Notes: generated by a model from the letters alone, not told the origin. DNA of 64,000 nt from an uncultured Eubacteriales bacterium (GCA_902778055.1 CACYWL010000012.1:1-64000); one strand, 5' to 3'. Positions 53,507 through 61,976 are shown, counted from the stretch's first letter. Made by a program: numbers and translations.

Positions 53507-53950
53507 ATGGAAAAAACGACAACGGTTCAGATCGTCATGCCGCAGCACTGCAACGGCTACGCCAAACCCCGCCTGTTCGGCGGACAGATCATGGCCTGGA
53601 TTGACGTGGTGGGCGCGGTCGCGGCCCGCAGGTATACGCAGACAGGGGTGACCACGGTCTGCATCGATCATCTGACCTTTCTGAAGCCGGCATATCTGAA
53701 CGATACGGTGGTGCAGGAAGCGGTTGTAACCTGGACGGGAAGAACCTCCCTGGAGGTCCGGGTGGACAGCATGGTGGAGCGCCTGGACGGGAGCAGGGAG
53801 CTGATCAACCGGGCGTACGCCGTGTTTGTTGCGCTGGATCAGAACGATCAGCCGACGGCCGTTCCGCCCTTCATTCCGGAAACGGAGGACGAAAAGGAAG
53901 AATACGCCAACGCGGAGCGGCGGCGCAAAAACCGGATCGAGGGCCGGTAA
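53507..53950 (+). CDS. Acyl-CoA thioesterase (hotdog fold)
   Basis: 147 residues. The order is MPQHCNGYAKPRLFGGQIMAW then IDVVGAVAARRYTQTGVTTV and DHLTFLKPAYLNDTV. This matches the YkhA/BFIT-type acyl-CoA thioesterase signature, with the FGG.IM.WID..GA..A helix and the catalytic Asn/Asp region. It hydrolyses acyl-CoA to free acid and CoA in the cytosol. The acidic, lysine-rich tail (EDEKEEYANAERRRKNR) is probably flexible. RBS GGAGGAAAAACGGG; 96 bases separate it from the hydrolase gene. Confidence 0.9.
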   Translation: MEKTTTVQIVMPQHCNGYAKPRLFGGQIMAWIDVVGAVAARRYTQTGVTTVCIDHLTFLKPAYLNDTVVQEAVVTWTGRTSLEVRVDSMVERLDGSRELINRAYAVFVALDQNDQPTAVPPFIPETEDEKEEYANAERRRKNRIEGR

Positions 53951-53983
53951 GCGCCGCGGAAACGAAAAAAGGAGGACAGCTAT

Positions 53984-54814
53984 ATGAGACTCGGCGGCAC
54001 AGTATGCTGCAGGGATATTTCGGAGTTTGAGGAGAAGCTGATCGCGTCCCGGTTCCGGGCCATCACGGCGCCGTTTACCTGCGAGACGCCCCGGGAGGAG
54101 ATCGACCGCTATCTGGAGATCATCCGGAAGCACGATATCCTGATCGCGGAGGTCGGCGTATGGCGGAATCCCTTTGACCGGGAGAACGGAAGGGCGAACC
54201 TGGAATATGCCGTGCGTCAGCTGAAGCTGGCGGATGAGCTGAAGATTCCCTGCTGCGTCAACATCGTGGGCACCGAGAGCAGCGAGGGCTGGGACGCCGC
54301 GGACCGGAGCAACTTCACGGAGGAAATGTATGAAAGGATTGTGGCCTCCATCCGGGAAATCATCGACGGGGTTCAGCCGAAGAGCGCCTTTTACTGCATT
54401 GAGCCGATGCCCTGGATGATCCCGGACGGGCCGGATGAATACCTGCAGCTGATCCGGGATGTGGACCGCCCGCAGTTTGCCGTGCACATGGATTTCGTGA
54501 ATATGATCAACTGCCCCCGGAGATATCTGGCGGCGGAAAGCTTCATTGAGGAGTGCTTCCGCAAGCTGGGCCCCTGGATCAGGAGCACCCACATGAAGGA
54601 CAGCCGGATGGATCCGAGACAGCTGACGACGATCCTGAACGAATGCTCTCCGGGAGAGGGAACGCTGGATTTCGTGAAGGTGCTTCAGATTCTGGACAGA
54701 TATCTGGACGCGGAGGCGCCGGTGCTGCTGGAGCACATGAGCACCTTCGAGGAGTACCGGAAGGCCTATGACTACGTGGCGGGAAAGGCCGGAGAAGCGC
54801 ACATCCGGATCTGA
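53984..54814 (+). CDS. Sugar phosphate isomerase/epimerase family (TIM barrel)
   Basis: 276 residues. The AP-endonuclease-2-like/xylose-isomerase-like barrel is visible through LIAEVGVWRNPFD, CCVNIVGTESSEGWD, AFYCIEPMPWMIPD (metal Glu), FAVHMDFVNMINCP (metal His/Asp), WIRSTHMKDSRMD (metal His) and VLLEHMSTFEEY (metal Glu). These metal ligands fit a divalent-metal sugar or polyol isomerase or epimerase. The substrate is not identifiable. It starts 33 bases after the thioesterase gene (RBS AAAAGGAGG) and ends before a bidirectional terminator. Confidence 0.85.
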   Translation: MRLGGTVCCRDISEFEEKLIASRFRAITAPFTCETPREEIDRYLEIIRKHDILIAEVGVWRNPFDRENGRANLEYAVRQLKLADELKIPCCVNIVGTESSEGWDAADRSNFTEEMYERIVASIREIIDGVQPKSAFYCIEPMPWMIPDGPDEYLQLIRDVDRPQFAVHMDFVNMINCPRRYLAAESFIEECFRKLGPWIRSTHMKDSRMDPRQLTTILNECSPGEGTLDFVKVLQILDRYLDAEAPVLLEHMSTFEEYRKAYDYVAGKAGEAHIRI

Positions 54815-54856
54815 GGGAGCGGAAATGTCCAGACCCGGCCCCAAAGAATCAAAAGA

Positions 54857-54898
54857 AAAATCCCCATCCGGGCTGAGAAAGCCCGGGATGGGGATTTT
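54857..54898. terminator. Bidirectional terminator
   Basis: AAAATCCCCATCCGGGCT pairs with AGCCCGGGATGGGGATTTT (one bulged G) around a 5-base loop. A- and T-runs on the two sides make it work on both strands, between the convergent genes ending at 54814 and 54924. Confidence 0.92.
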
Positions 54899-54923
54899 AT
54901 TCTGTCCGAAAAGCAGGGGGAGC

Positions 54924-56258
54924 TTATTCAGCTTCGTCCAGCCGGTATACGCGCCAGACGCCCCGCTCCGGATTGGTCAGGATGACCTTTCCGTCGTTGG
55001 AGATCTTCAGATTGTAGGCGTTGGCAATGGTTCCGTCCGCGGGAATGATTTCCTCCCCGTGCTGGCCGATCACGCCGGCGAAGCCGTCGGCGGTCTCCAC
55101 CGTGGCCAGGGTGCCGGTGATGCCGCTGCCGGAATAGGGCGCGGAAATGTCCTTCCAGCTGCCTTCCAGACGGCCGGCCGCGGCGCTGACCGCGTAGGTC
55201 ACGCCATTCAGCTTGTCCTCCACCTTGAGCCACGCGGCAAAGGCGCGCACGGCTTCCGCCGGGAACTCAAAGCCGGCTTCACTGCCGTCCGCCAGGGAGA
55301 CAAATCCGGCCTTCCCGTCCCGAACCGCGTAGATGTATCCGACCGCCTTCGCGCCGGGCAGATCATAGCCCACCTCGGAATACAGGCAGGGAACGAGCTC
55401 CCGGCCGGTCACGTCCGCGACGCCGTAGAGGCCGTCCGCGTTCCGCACCTTCACCAGCCCGCTTTCGGCCCGGTAAACCGAATCGTAGGCGGAGAGATCC
55501 GCGGTCACATTGCCCTGCAGATCCAGCACCGTCTTGTTCTGGGCGACCCAGTAGGGTTCCCGGACTTCTTCGGGGGTCAGGGTGCAGCCGGGCGCGAAGG
55601 CGACCTGACCGCTGCCCTGATGGGTGACGGTCTTCGTCTTGTAGTCGTCGCTGTACTCCCGGTTGCCGTCCGCCGCGAAGGAAGATTTTTCCATCTCTTT
55701 ATTGAAGAAGGTGTAGTTCCCGTCCAGATCGCGGACGCACAGATAATCCCCGTAGGCTTCCGCGCTGTTGTATTCCTTGCGGGTCAGGGTGCCCTTCTTC
55801 TCCCCGGCGTAAAAGACATCCACCGTGTCGATCAGATAGTATTTCTTCTCCGCGTCGGACATCAGCGTGGTCACGGAGGCATCATAGTTCTCGGAGGTGG
55901 ATTCCACCCAGCGCTGGCCGATGACCCAGCGGTCGGAAATTACGTCCGCATTGAAGTATTCCTCCGGAAGCAGCTGCCGGCCCTGGCCGTCCAGGACGCC
56001 GGTGGAGCCGCTGTATTCGGTCTCCTTGGTGACAAAGTACATTCCGTCCCGGATACGGGCATAGGCATAATCGCCGCTCAGCGTCTGGCCGGACAGGTCC
56101 GCCACATGATAGTTTCTGTTCTCATCCTCCACGAGCAGGGTGTTCGCGACGGCATTCAGCTCCACGTTCCGCGCCTGCAGCTCGGTGACCGCGGGATCCG
56201 CCGCGGCAGCGGTCAGCGCCAGACACAGCGCCAGGATCAGCATCCAGATTCTTTTCAT
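54924..56258 (-). CDS. Exported WG-repeat (beta-propeller-like) protein
   Basis: 444 residues from the ATG at 56258 (AAGGAG at good distance); the longer frame upstream lacks a ribosome site. Signal peptide ~1-20 (ALTAAAA-DP). The body has WG-type repeats: NRNYHVADLSGQTLSGDYAY, GSTGVLDGQGRQLLPEEYF, ADGLYGVADVTGRELVPCLY, GKAGFVSLADGSE and GFAGVIGQHGEEIIPADGT. Such repeats form small beta-sheet blades and usually mediate binding. No catalytic signature is seen. It is monocistronic with its own strong promoter. Confidence 0.8.
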   Translation of the reverse strand: MKRIWMLILALCLALTAAAADPAVTELQARNVELNAVANTLLVEDENRNYHVADLSGQTLSGDYAYARIRDGMYFVTKETEYSGSTGVLDGQGRQLLPEEYFNADVISDRWVIGQRWVESTSENYDASVTTLMSDAEKKYYLIDTVDVFYAGEKKGTLTRKEYNSAEAYGDYLCVRDLDGNYTFFNKEMEKSSFAADGNREYSDDYKTKTVTHQGSGQVAFAPGCTLTPEEVREPYWVAQNKTVLDLQGNVTADLSAYDSVYRAESGLVKVRNADGLYGVADVTGRELVPCLYSEVGYDLPGAKAVGYIYAVRDGKAGFVSLADGSEAGFEFPAEAVRAFAAWLKVEDKLNGVTYAVSAAAGRLEGSWKDISAPYSGSGITGTLATVETADGFAGVIGQHGEEIIPADGTIANAYNLKISNDGKVILTNPERGVWRVYRLDEAE

Positions 56259-56321
56259 CCGATTCCACTCCTTTTCCTTCCGGGCAGTTTCCTCCCAAAG
56301 CCCGGAAACCATCACCCGGGC

Positions 56322-56351
56322 ATTATAGGTCCGTCCTTCTTTTCATGTCAA
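56322..56351 (-). promoter_or_regulatory. Near-consensus promoter of the WG-repeat gene
   Basis: On the minus strand TTGACA, an 18-bp spacer and TATAAT, about 64 bases before the ATG at 56258. Confidence 0.85.
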
Positions 56352-56404
56352 GCCGGACGGGCGGAGCGGGGATGGCGGAGAACTGCTTTCGCAAGGAATG
56401 AGGA

Positions 56405-56441
56405 AAAAGCCGGAAGGGGAAAAAATCCCGATCCGGCTTTT
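56405..56441 (-). terminator. Rho-independent terminator after the SDR stub
   Basis: On the minus strand AAAAGCCGGA / TCCGGCTTTT, a 10-bp stem with a 17-base loop, followed by TTCC and placed 6 bases after the stub's stop. It closes the aldo/keto reductase transcript. Confidence 0.8.
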
Positions 56442-56446
56442 ATCAG

Positions 56447-56545
56447 TCAGCGCGGCGGATGCTCCGCCATGAATTTCGCGGTCAGATACCCGATTCCCCG
56501 GGCCGCGCCGGAGATCAGCGCCCATTTTCCCTTTACCTGATACAT
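56447..56545 (-). pseudogene. N-terminal stub of an SDR oxidoreductase
   Basis: A 32-residue frame with intact translation signals (AAGGA, then ATG at 56545). It encodes KGKWALISGAARGIGYLTAK and ends FMAEHPPR-stop. The segment is the start of a short-chain dehydrogenase: strand one and the TG...GIG nucleotide loop, here SGAARGIG. The remaining ~220 residues of the fold are missing, and a terminator follows directly. It sits 27 bases after the aldo/keto reductase gene on the same strand. Most likely it is a deletion remnant; a functional microprotein is less likely. Confidence 0.7.
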
Positions 56546-56572
56546 TCTGAATCCTTCTTGTCTGTGCCCCGG

Positions 56573-57691
56573 TCACCGATCCAGGTCGGCGGAGGCCTTC
56601 CGCAGAAGCTCGATGATCGGCAGATGCTGCGGGCAGACGCCCTCGCACTGGCCGCACTGAATGCAGTCCCCGGCCTTCCCGCCATGGGAAATCAGATTCT
56701 GATAGCTCTCGAGGGGACGGGTGTCTCCGGGATACATGCGGAGGCTGTTCACGACGCGGAAGATGTCCGGAATGCCGATGCCCATGGGGCATCCGTCCGT
56801 GCAGTAACGGCAGGCCGTGCAGCCGATCAGCGGCGTATTGAGCATGATGGAGGCGACCTGCTGGACCGCGGCCTGCTCCTCCTCATTCAGCGGCTCAAAA
56901 TGACGGAAGGTATTCAGGTTATCCATCATCTGCGCTTCATTGCTCATGCCGGACAGAATGGTCATCACTCCCGGCAGCGAGCCCACAAACCGCAGCGCCC
57001 AGGAGGCCGCGGAGGCTTCGGGGCGAATCCGCTGATAGACGGCCTCCTGCTCCGGGGTCAGGGACGCCAGAGTGCCGCCCTTGACCGGCTCCATGACGAT
57101 GATGGGAAGATTGCGCTCCCGGAGGATGGTATACAGCCGGCCGGACTGCACCTTGGGATTGGTCCAGTCCGCGTAATTCAGCTGGATCTGAACGAATTCC
57201 ACCTCCGGGTGATCGTTCAGAAGCTTCTCCAGCAGCTCCGGGGTGCCGTGGAAGGAGAAGCCGAGGTGCCGGATTTTGCCCTCCGCCTTCTTTTGAAGTC
57301 CCCAGCGGAAGCAGTCCAGCTTCTCATAGGTTTCATAATTGCTGCCGTCCTCAATGGAGTGCAGCAGATAGTAATCGAAATATCCGGCGCCGGTCCTTTC
57401 CAGCTGCTCCTCAAAGATCCTGTCCCGATCCGCTTTGCTGTGCATGGACCAGGCGGGCAGCTTCGTCGCCAGATAGAAGGATTCCCGGGGATGGCGGCGA
57501 ACGATCGCCTCCCGGGCCTCCACCTCGGACAGACCGCCGTGATACACATATGCGGTGTCAAAATAATTCAGCCCGGCGTCCAGGTAGGCATCTACCATTT
57601 TGCAGACCTGCTCATGGTCGATTTTTCCATCCTTCTGGGGAAGCCGCATCAGGCCAAAGCCCAGCTTGGGCATTTTCTGCATCTCAATCAT
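56573..57691 (-). CDS. Aldo/keto reductase with C-terminal ferredoxin-like Fe-S domain
   Basis: 372 residues. The AKR barrel has KLGFGLMRLPQ, the catalytic Asp/Tyr in NYFDTAYVYHGG, the Lys in YLATKLPAW and the His in YYLLHSIEDG. From ~290 two four-cysteine clusters follow (CTACRYCTDGCPMGI and CIQCGQCEGVCPQHL), suited to two [4Fe-4S] centres. This AKR-ferredoxin fusion is common in anaerobes and probably takes electrons from ferredoxin or NAD(P)H for reduction of an unknown carbonyl. The ATG at 57691 starts MIEMQKMPKLGFG. Confidence 0.93.
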   Translation of the reverse strand: MIEMQKMPKLGFGLMRLPQKDGKIDHEQVCKMVDAYLDAGLNYFDTAYVYHGGLSEVEAREAIVRRHPRESFYLATKLPAWSMHSKADRDRIFEEQLERTGAGYFDYYLLHSIEDGSNYETYEKLDCFRWGLQKKAEGKIRHLGFSFHGTPELLEKLLNDHPEVEFVQIQLNYADWTNPKVQSGRLYTILRERNLPIIVMEPVKGGTLASLTPEQEAVYQRIRPEASAASWALRFVGSLPGVMTILSGMSNEAQMMDNLNTFRHFEPLNEEEQAAVQQVASIMLNTPLIGCTACRYCTDGCPMGIGIPDIFRVVNSLRMYPGDTRPLESYQNLISHGGKAGDCIQCGQCEGVCPQHLPIIELLRKASADLDR

Positions 57692-57749
57692 CCGTACTGT
57701 TTCCCTTCTTTTTTTATCTGACGGCCTGAGCCGGCCATCCGGTCCGCTG

Positions 57750-58217
57750 TCAGGAACCTGCCTGCGCGGAGGCTTGCATCTGAGCGTTATACTCCTCCAG
57801 GGTCAGAATCTGATAGCCGGAAAGATCAGCCTCCGGAAGGGCATAGCCGACAACAAGGGATCCGTCGCCGAAAAGATCCAGCTCAAGCACGCCTTCCGTC
57901 ATCAGAGCCTCGGCGGAGCTGCCGTCGTCCATTTCGATGAAAACGGAGACAGTTCCCTCCGCCTCGGTCAGCGTCCAGCGGCTCACCGCTTCGATCTCCT
58001 CATCAAAGGTCATCAGGCCGGTTCCGTCCTCATTCAGCGTCAGGATGGATTCAAAACCCATATCAAGCGCAGTCACATAGAGGCCATCCTTTTTGACGGC
58101 GAACATTTTATACTCCCGGGGAAAATCAGGCATCGTCTCAGCCGAAGCGGGAATCAGCGCCGGACCGGTCACCAGGAGCAGAGCGACGAGCAAAACCGAA
58201 AGAATCTTTTTCATCAT
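57750..58217 (-). CDS. Small secreted protein of unknown function
   Basis: 155 residues with a signal peptide (LSVLLVALLLVTGPALIPASA-ET). The mature 130 residues are acidic and strand-rich: EYKMFAVKKDGLYVTAL, then GTGLMTFDEEIEAVSRWTLT, and GVLELDLFGDGSLVVGY. The latter resembles small exported lipocalin-like or DUF4595-like beta-barrels, but no family is certain. The C-terminal ASAQAGS is flexible. RBS AAAGGAG, own promoter at 58261-58290. Confidence 0.7.
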   Translation of the reverse strand: MMKKILSVLLVALLLVTGPALIPASAETMPDFPREYKMFAVKKDGLYVTALDMGFESILTLNEDGTGLMTFDEEIEAVSRWTLTEAEGTVSVFIEMDDGSSAEALMTEGVLELDLFGDGSLVVGYALPEADLSGYQILTLEEYNAQMQASAQAGS

Positions 58218-58260
58218 GTGGCAGCTCCTTTTCTGTCGCGGATATTCGGATCTGGAGAAA

Positions 58261-58290
58261 ATTATATCATGCTTCGCCTTTCAGTGTAAA
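58261..58290 (-). promoter_or_regulatory. Promoter of the small secreted protein gene
   Basis: On the minus strand TTTACA, an 18-bp spacer ending TGA, and TATAAT (extended -10), about 44 bases before the ATG at 58217. Confidence 0.7.
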
Positions 58291-58326
58291 TATGCTGCCT
58301 GAAGCTCGGATTCCTTTTCCCGGGAG

Positions 58327-59568
58327 TCAGCTCCGCGCGGCGGCCATGAAGGCCTCGATTTCATCCGGATCCTTCGGAATCTCCCGGCTCAGCACCTCGC
58401 AGCCATCCTCCGTGATCAGCAGGTCGTCCTCGATGCGGATGCCGATTTCCTCCTCGTCAATATAGAGCCCCGGCTCGTCGCTGACGATCCAGCCGGGCTG
58501 CAGCACATCTCCGACAAAGGATGCGTCATGGCAGTCAATGCCGATGGAGTGGCTGACGGAATGCATGTAGTACTTTCCAACCTCGGCGGGATCGCTGATC
58601 AGCCCCAGGCTGACCAGACCCTCGCCCAGGACGGATTTGGCGACGTCGTTCAGGTCCTTCAGGGTGACGCCGGGGCGCGCCGCGGCGGCGACGGCCAGAT
58701 TCGCCTTCAGCACAAGAAGGTAGATCTCCTTCTGGAGGGGCGTGTACTTTCCGTCCGCCGGGAAGGTGCGGGTGATATCGCTGCAGTAATTGCCGTGCTT
58801 CGCGCCGAGATCCATGAGCAGGAGAGAGCCGGGCCGGATTTCCGCACGGTTGGTGTTGTAGTGCATCATGCACCCGTTCCGCCCAGAGGCGGAAATGGTG
58901 GGGAAGGCAAAGCGCATGGCGCCCAGGGCCCTGCAGGTATACTCAAAGGCGGCCTGAGCCTGGTATTCGGTCTGGCCCGGCCGCAGGGTGCGCATCACAT
59001 GCTCCAGCCCCTGGCGGGTGATATCCACGGCCTGGCGGACCTGGGCAATTTCCCCGGCATCCTTGCACTCCCGCAGGGGCACGCAGGCCCTGTGCAGATC
59101 GCGCAGCGACGCAGCCGGATAGAGGCGGGCAAATTCCCGGGCCTTCATGGCGTTGTAATCCTCGGGATCCGGCACGGCGCAGCGGTACAGGTCAAAATAA
59201 ACCTGCTCGATATTGTACCGGCCCATGAACCGGCCGACGGCGGAGGACAGATCCTCCGTGAAGCGGACATCCTTCAGGCCGCTCACGAGGGAGGCCTCCT
59301 CCTTCGTCGGCATTTTCCCGGTCCAGCGCTCCTGCAGGGGATCCGCGGCCTCGATGAACAGCATCTCGTGCACCGTTCCGCCCGCCTTCACGGCCAGGAA
59401 GGCCATGTTTTCGCGCTCCAGGCCGGTCAGATAGAAGAACTGGCTGTTGACCTCGAAGGGATAATAGTCATCCTCATTGGTATGGATCGGAACGCCCGCA
59501 TAGCTGATCACCATGCTGCCTTCCGGAATGGTTTCATAAAGCCGGGCCCTGTGTTCCTGTACTGACAT
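58327..59568 (-). CDS. Xaa-Pro aminopeptidase (M24B)
   Basis: 413 residues. An N-terminal creatinase-like domain (~1-170, with NSQFFYLTGLERENMAFLAV) is followed by the pita-bread M24 catalytic domain. The five metal ligands are readable: Asp in LLLMDLGAKHGNY, Asp in CSDITRTF, His in HSVSHSIGID, Glu in VSDEPGLYID and Glu in GIRIEDDLLIT. It removes N-terminal residues that precede proline, in the cytosol, using two Mn or Co ions. Monocistronic. The ATG at 59568 follows a strong promoter by about 70 bases. Confidence 0.95.
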   Translation of the reverse strand: MSVQEHRARLYETIPEGSMVISYAGVPIHTNEDDYYPFEVNSQFFYLTGLERENMAFLAVKAGGTVHEMLFIEAADPLQERWTGKMPTKEEASLVSGLKDVRFTEDLSSAVGRFMGRYNIEQVYFDLYRCAVPDPEDYNAMKAREFARLYPAASLRDLHRACVPLRECKDAGEIAQVRQAVDITRQGLEHVMRTLRPGQTEYQAQAAFEYTCRALGAMRFAFPTISASGRNGCMMHYNTNRAEIRPGSLLLMDLGAKHGNYCSDITRTFPADGKYTPLQKEIYLLVLKANLAVAAAARPGVTLKDLNDVAKSVLGEGLVSLGLISDPAEVGKYYMHSVSHSIGIDCHDASFVGDVLQPGWIVSDEPGLYIDEEEIGIRIEDDLLITEDGCEVLSREIPKDPDEIEAFMAAARS

Positions 59569-59639
59569 CCTTCATGCACCTCTGTTTCTGTTTGATCGAA
59601 GGAGAGCCGGCGTTCCGACTTCCCTGTTGTCCGCAAGCA

Positions 59640-59668
59640 ATTGTAGTGACTTTTTCGGGCAGAGTCAA
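59640..59668 (-). promoter_or_regulatory. Promoter of the Xaa-Pro aminopeptidase gene
   Basis: On the minus strand TTGACT, a 17-bp spacer and TACAAT, a near-consensus sigma-A promoter. Confidence 0.8.
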
Positions 59669-59695
59669 ATCCTGTCCGCCGGAAGACCATTCTGG

Positions 59696-59724
59696 TTGCC
59701 GGAGAGGGCCGGATATGATATTCT
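59696..59724 (+). promoter_or_regulatory. Promoter of the DUF6483 gene
   Basis: TTGCCG (59696-59701), a 17-bp spacer and TATTCT (59719-59724), divergent from the aminopeptidase promoter. Confidence 0.5.
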
Positions 59725-59791
59725 TATGCCTGAATTACGGATGATCACAGGATAAACGGGGCAGGATTCCGCCTGAGGAGCGCTGAACAGG

Positions 59792-60175
59792 ATGTACTGG
59801 TATGAAAAGGACTACATCATGCGCATGATCCACGGGATTGCGCAGATCCTGGCCGCCCTCTGGTTCGGAAGGAGGGAAACGGAACTCCCTTCCGTCATGA
59901 GCGAGCAATGCGGGGAGGAAAACGATTATCTTCGCCGCCTGGTCGACAGCGGGCAGATCAACGCGGCGGAGGACAGGCTGTTCGAAATCCTGGAAACGGC
60001 GGGATGGGACAGCGAGCAGAAAGCGGCCCTGATTCTGTCCTTCTATGATTATGTCAACGAAAAGGACGATGCCTTCCTCTCGAAGGCCGGATTCAGCAGG
60101 GATGAAATATTTGAAGGAATGAGAGACGCCCTGAGGTCGATCGGGAAGGAAATCCCGGAATATCTGAGACTCTGA
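59792..60175 (+). CDS. DUF6483-like small helical protein
   Basis: 127 residues, all alpha by pattern. It starts MYWYEKDYIMRMIHGIAQIL, as do the DUF6483 proteins of Clostridia. It continues with a helical-repeat-like part (LVDSGQINAAEDRLFEILE, AALILSFYDYVNEKDDAFL) and ends FSRDEIFEGMRDALRSIG. The function of the family is unknown. It carries no signal peptide or membrane helix. GAGGAG precedes the start. Confidence 0.7.
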   Translation: MYWYEKDYIMRMIHGIAQILAALWFGRRETELPSVMSEQCGEENDYLRRLVDSGQINAAEDRLFEILETAGWDSEQKAALILSFYDYVNEKDDAFLSKAGFSRDEIFEGMRDALRSIGKEIPEYLRL

Positions 60176-60215
60176 CAGGCAGATCAGGCGACGCCCTTCC
60201 TGCAGGAAAACCGGC

Positions 60216-60244
60216 TTGACCGGGGAAGAACGGACTGATAAGAT
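60216..60244 (+). promoter_or_regulatory. Promoter of the deacetylase gene
   Basis: TTGACC (60216-60221), a 17-bp spacer and TAAGAT (60239-60244), about 25 bases before the RBS-proximal start region. Confidence 0.65.
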
Positions 60245-60275
60245 TTCAGCATTGATCAGTGGAGGAATGAATCAC

Positions 60276-60890
60276 ATGAGGATTGCGCTTTCTTTTGACG
60301 ACGGCCCGAATACGGTGACAACCCCGCAGGTTCTGGATATTCTGGAAGAGGAGGGGATCCGTGCTTCCTTTTTCCTGATTGCGGACAACATCAATCCGGA
60401 ATCCGCGAAGCAGGCCCTTCGGGCCCGGGCCATGGGATGCGATCTCGAGAACCATTCCAGAACCCACGGGCACATGAGCGGCATGACCGCGGAGCAGATC
60501 CGGGAAGAGGTCCGGTTCTGCACGGAGCGGATCGAGGAGCTGACCGGGGAGACCCCGAAGTTTTTCCGCCCGCCCTATATCGATGTGAGCCCCGTCATGC
60601 ATGAGGTGATCGACCTGACCTTTATATGCGGGGCAGGGTGCGAGGACTGGGTTCCGGAGGTTCCGGCGGAGGAAAGAGCAAAACGGGTGCTGGCCCAGGC
60701 GGAGGACGGGCAGATCGTGCTCCTGCACGATTCGGCCGGAAACAGCGCCACCGTGGAAGCGCTTCGGACGATTATTCCGGAGCTGAAGCGGCGCGGATTT
60801 GAGTTTGTCACGGTGCCGGAGCTGTTCGAAAAGGCCGGCGTCACACCGGCCCGAGGGATCGTGTACACCAGCGTGTATCAGAAGGCCTGA
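60276..60890 (+). CDS. Polysaccharide deacetylase (NodB/CE4 family)
   Basis: 204 residues from ATG 60276, 10 bases after GGAGG (60261-60265). ATG 60267 is only one base from that RBS, and the longer frame would run through the promoter. CE4 motifs are ALSFDDGPNTVTTP (motif 1, catalytic Asp), ENHSRTHGHMS (motif 2, HSxxH metal ligands), FFRPPYIDVSP (motif 3) and IVLLHDSAGN (motif 5). There is no signal peptide, so a cytosolic N- or O-deacetylase of small glycans or amides is more likely than a wall enzyme. The last 18 coding bases recur upstream of the S66 gene. Confidence 0.9.
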   Translation: MRIALSFDDGPNTVTTPQVLDILEEEGIRASFFLIADNINPESAKQALRARAMGCDLENHSRTHGHMSGMTAEQIREEVRFCTERIEELTGETPKFFRPPYIDVSPVMHEVIDLTFICGAGCEDWVPEVPAEERAKRVLAQAEDGQIVLLHDSAGNSATVEALRTIIPELKRRGFEFVTVPELFEKAGVTPARGIVYTSVYQKA

Positions 60891-60891
60891 G
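60874..60891 (+). repeat. 18-bp direct repeat, left copy
   Basis: TGTATCAGAAGGCCTGAG, covering the last codons and stop of the deacetylase gene. An identical copy lies at 61977-61994. Together they bracket the FliB-like gene on the opposite strand. Confidence 0.85.
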
Positions 60892-60970
60892 CAATGAAAC
60901 GCCGGCTCCCGGGACCTGTACGGGGATTCCGAAGGCCGCTCCGGATGAACGCCGGAACGGGGAAGAACGC

Positions 60971-61699
60971 TCAGGCTTCGGTGAGAAGCTGCTCCAGCTT
61001 TTCATCGTCATATTCCACTTCATTGGAAAAAAGACGCGCCTGTTCGATGAGGTCGGAGACCGTTTTTCCGTTCCACGCGGCGGTTATCCTCGCGAAGGCC
61101 CGGTCCACAAGGCGCACCCGTTCGGCAATCCGGCCGTCATACAGCGCATCGGCCAGATGCCGATAGATCAGATACTCCCGAAGCCGGGCCAGAGGGCCGG
61201 TTTCGGACACGGAGGAAAGCAGCTGATCCCGAAAGCGCAGGAGGGCTGATTCCTCTTCGGAAGGAACCTCCGGCTGCTCGTCTGCTTCAACGGATACGGG
61301 AACCAGACGCAGGGGATGAGGACTGGTCAGGATCAGCCGGGCCGCCTCCTCACAGGCCATGCCCAGCCCGATTTCAATTCGGTCGGACCAGTAGTTCCGA
61401 AAGCGCGGATGATCCGCGCAGATCTGGCACAGGGCATCCTCTCCGGCCCGCAGGATGATTTCGCAGAGATTCTGCTCCGTCAGGAAAGGACATCTTTCCC
61501 CCGCGGAAAGGATGAAATGCGGGACGGGTTCCGAAGCAATGCAGCGCTTCAGCTTTTCGCCCAGGGCTCCGTCCATGGCCTGATACCGTTTCATCGTTTC
61601 CGGGTCCACATCGATTTCCCAGCCCACGCAGCAGGAATGCCTGCAGGAGCCTGCGATGCAGCGAAAATCCGCGCAGTAATCCGGTGCGTATACTTTCAT
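60971..61699 (-). CDS. FliB-like (flagellin lysine-N-methylase family) protein
   Basis: 242 residues from the ATG at 61699; the longer upstream frame has no support. MKVYAPDYCADFRCIAGSCR then HSCCVGWEIDVDPET is the typical opening of the FliB family, with clustered cysteines. More cysteines follow in ERCPFLTEQNLCEI and ALCQICADHPRF. These are compatible with an Fe-S cluster, as proposed for FliB methylases. The usual FliB is ~380-400 residues, so this one is short at the C-terminus. No flagellar gene is present in the window, so flagellin may not be the substrate. It lies between two copies of an 18-bp repeat. Confidence 0.75.
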   Translation of the reverse strand: MKVYAPDYCADFRCIAGSCRHSCCVGWEIDVDPETMKRYQAMDGALGEKLKRCIASEPVPHFILSAGERCPFLTEQNLCEIILRAGEDALCQICADHPRFRNYWSDRIEIGLGMACEEAARLILTSPHPLRLVPVSVEADEQPEVPSEEESALLRFRDQLLSSVSETGPLARLREYLIYRHLADALYDGRIAERVRLVDRAFARITAAWNGKTVSDLIEQARLFSNEVEYDDEKLEQLLTEA

Positions 61700-61820
61700 G
61701 GCGCTCAATCCTTCCGCCTCCATTCCATGCTTCCGCCGGACAGAAATCATATTCTTTGATCCGCCGGGCGCGTATTTCCGAGGGAACGGACAGCGGCCGT
61801 TCCGGGTCCGGATTATCTGC

Positions 61821-61849
61821 ATTTTAGCTGAAACCGCCGAGGTTGACAA
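61821..61849 (-). promoter_or_regulatory. Promoter of the FliB-like gene
   Basis: On the minus strand TTGTCA, a 17-bp spacer and TAAAAT, 120 bases before the ATG. It lies in the 322-base gap between the FliB-like and S66 genes. That gap otherwise holds GC-rich hairpin sequence (around 61890-61960), the right repeat copy and no gene. Confidence 0.6.
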
Positions 61850-61976
61850 TGAAGGTTTTCCGGGAAGCCACAGCAGGGGAGACTCCGGCGGAGAGCCGGC
61901 CGGAGCCGGACCGGAACGACGGCGCGGCTCCGGAGGGCCGGCGCCGCGCCGGTCCGCGAAAACGTGTGCAGCTAAA

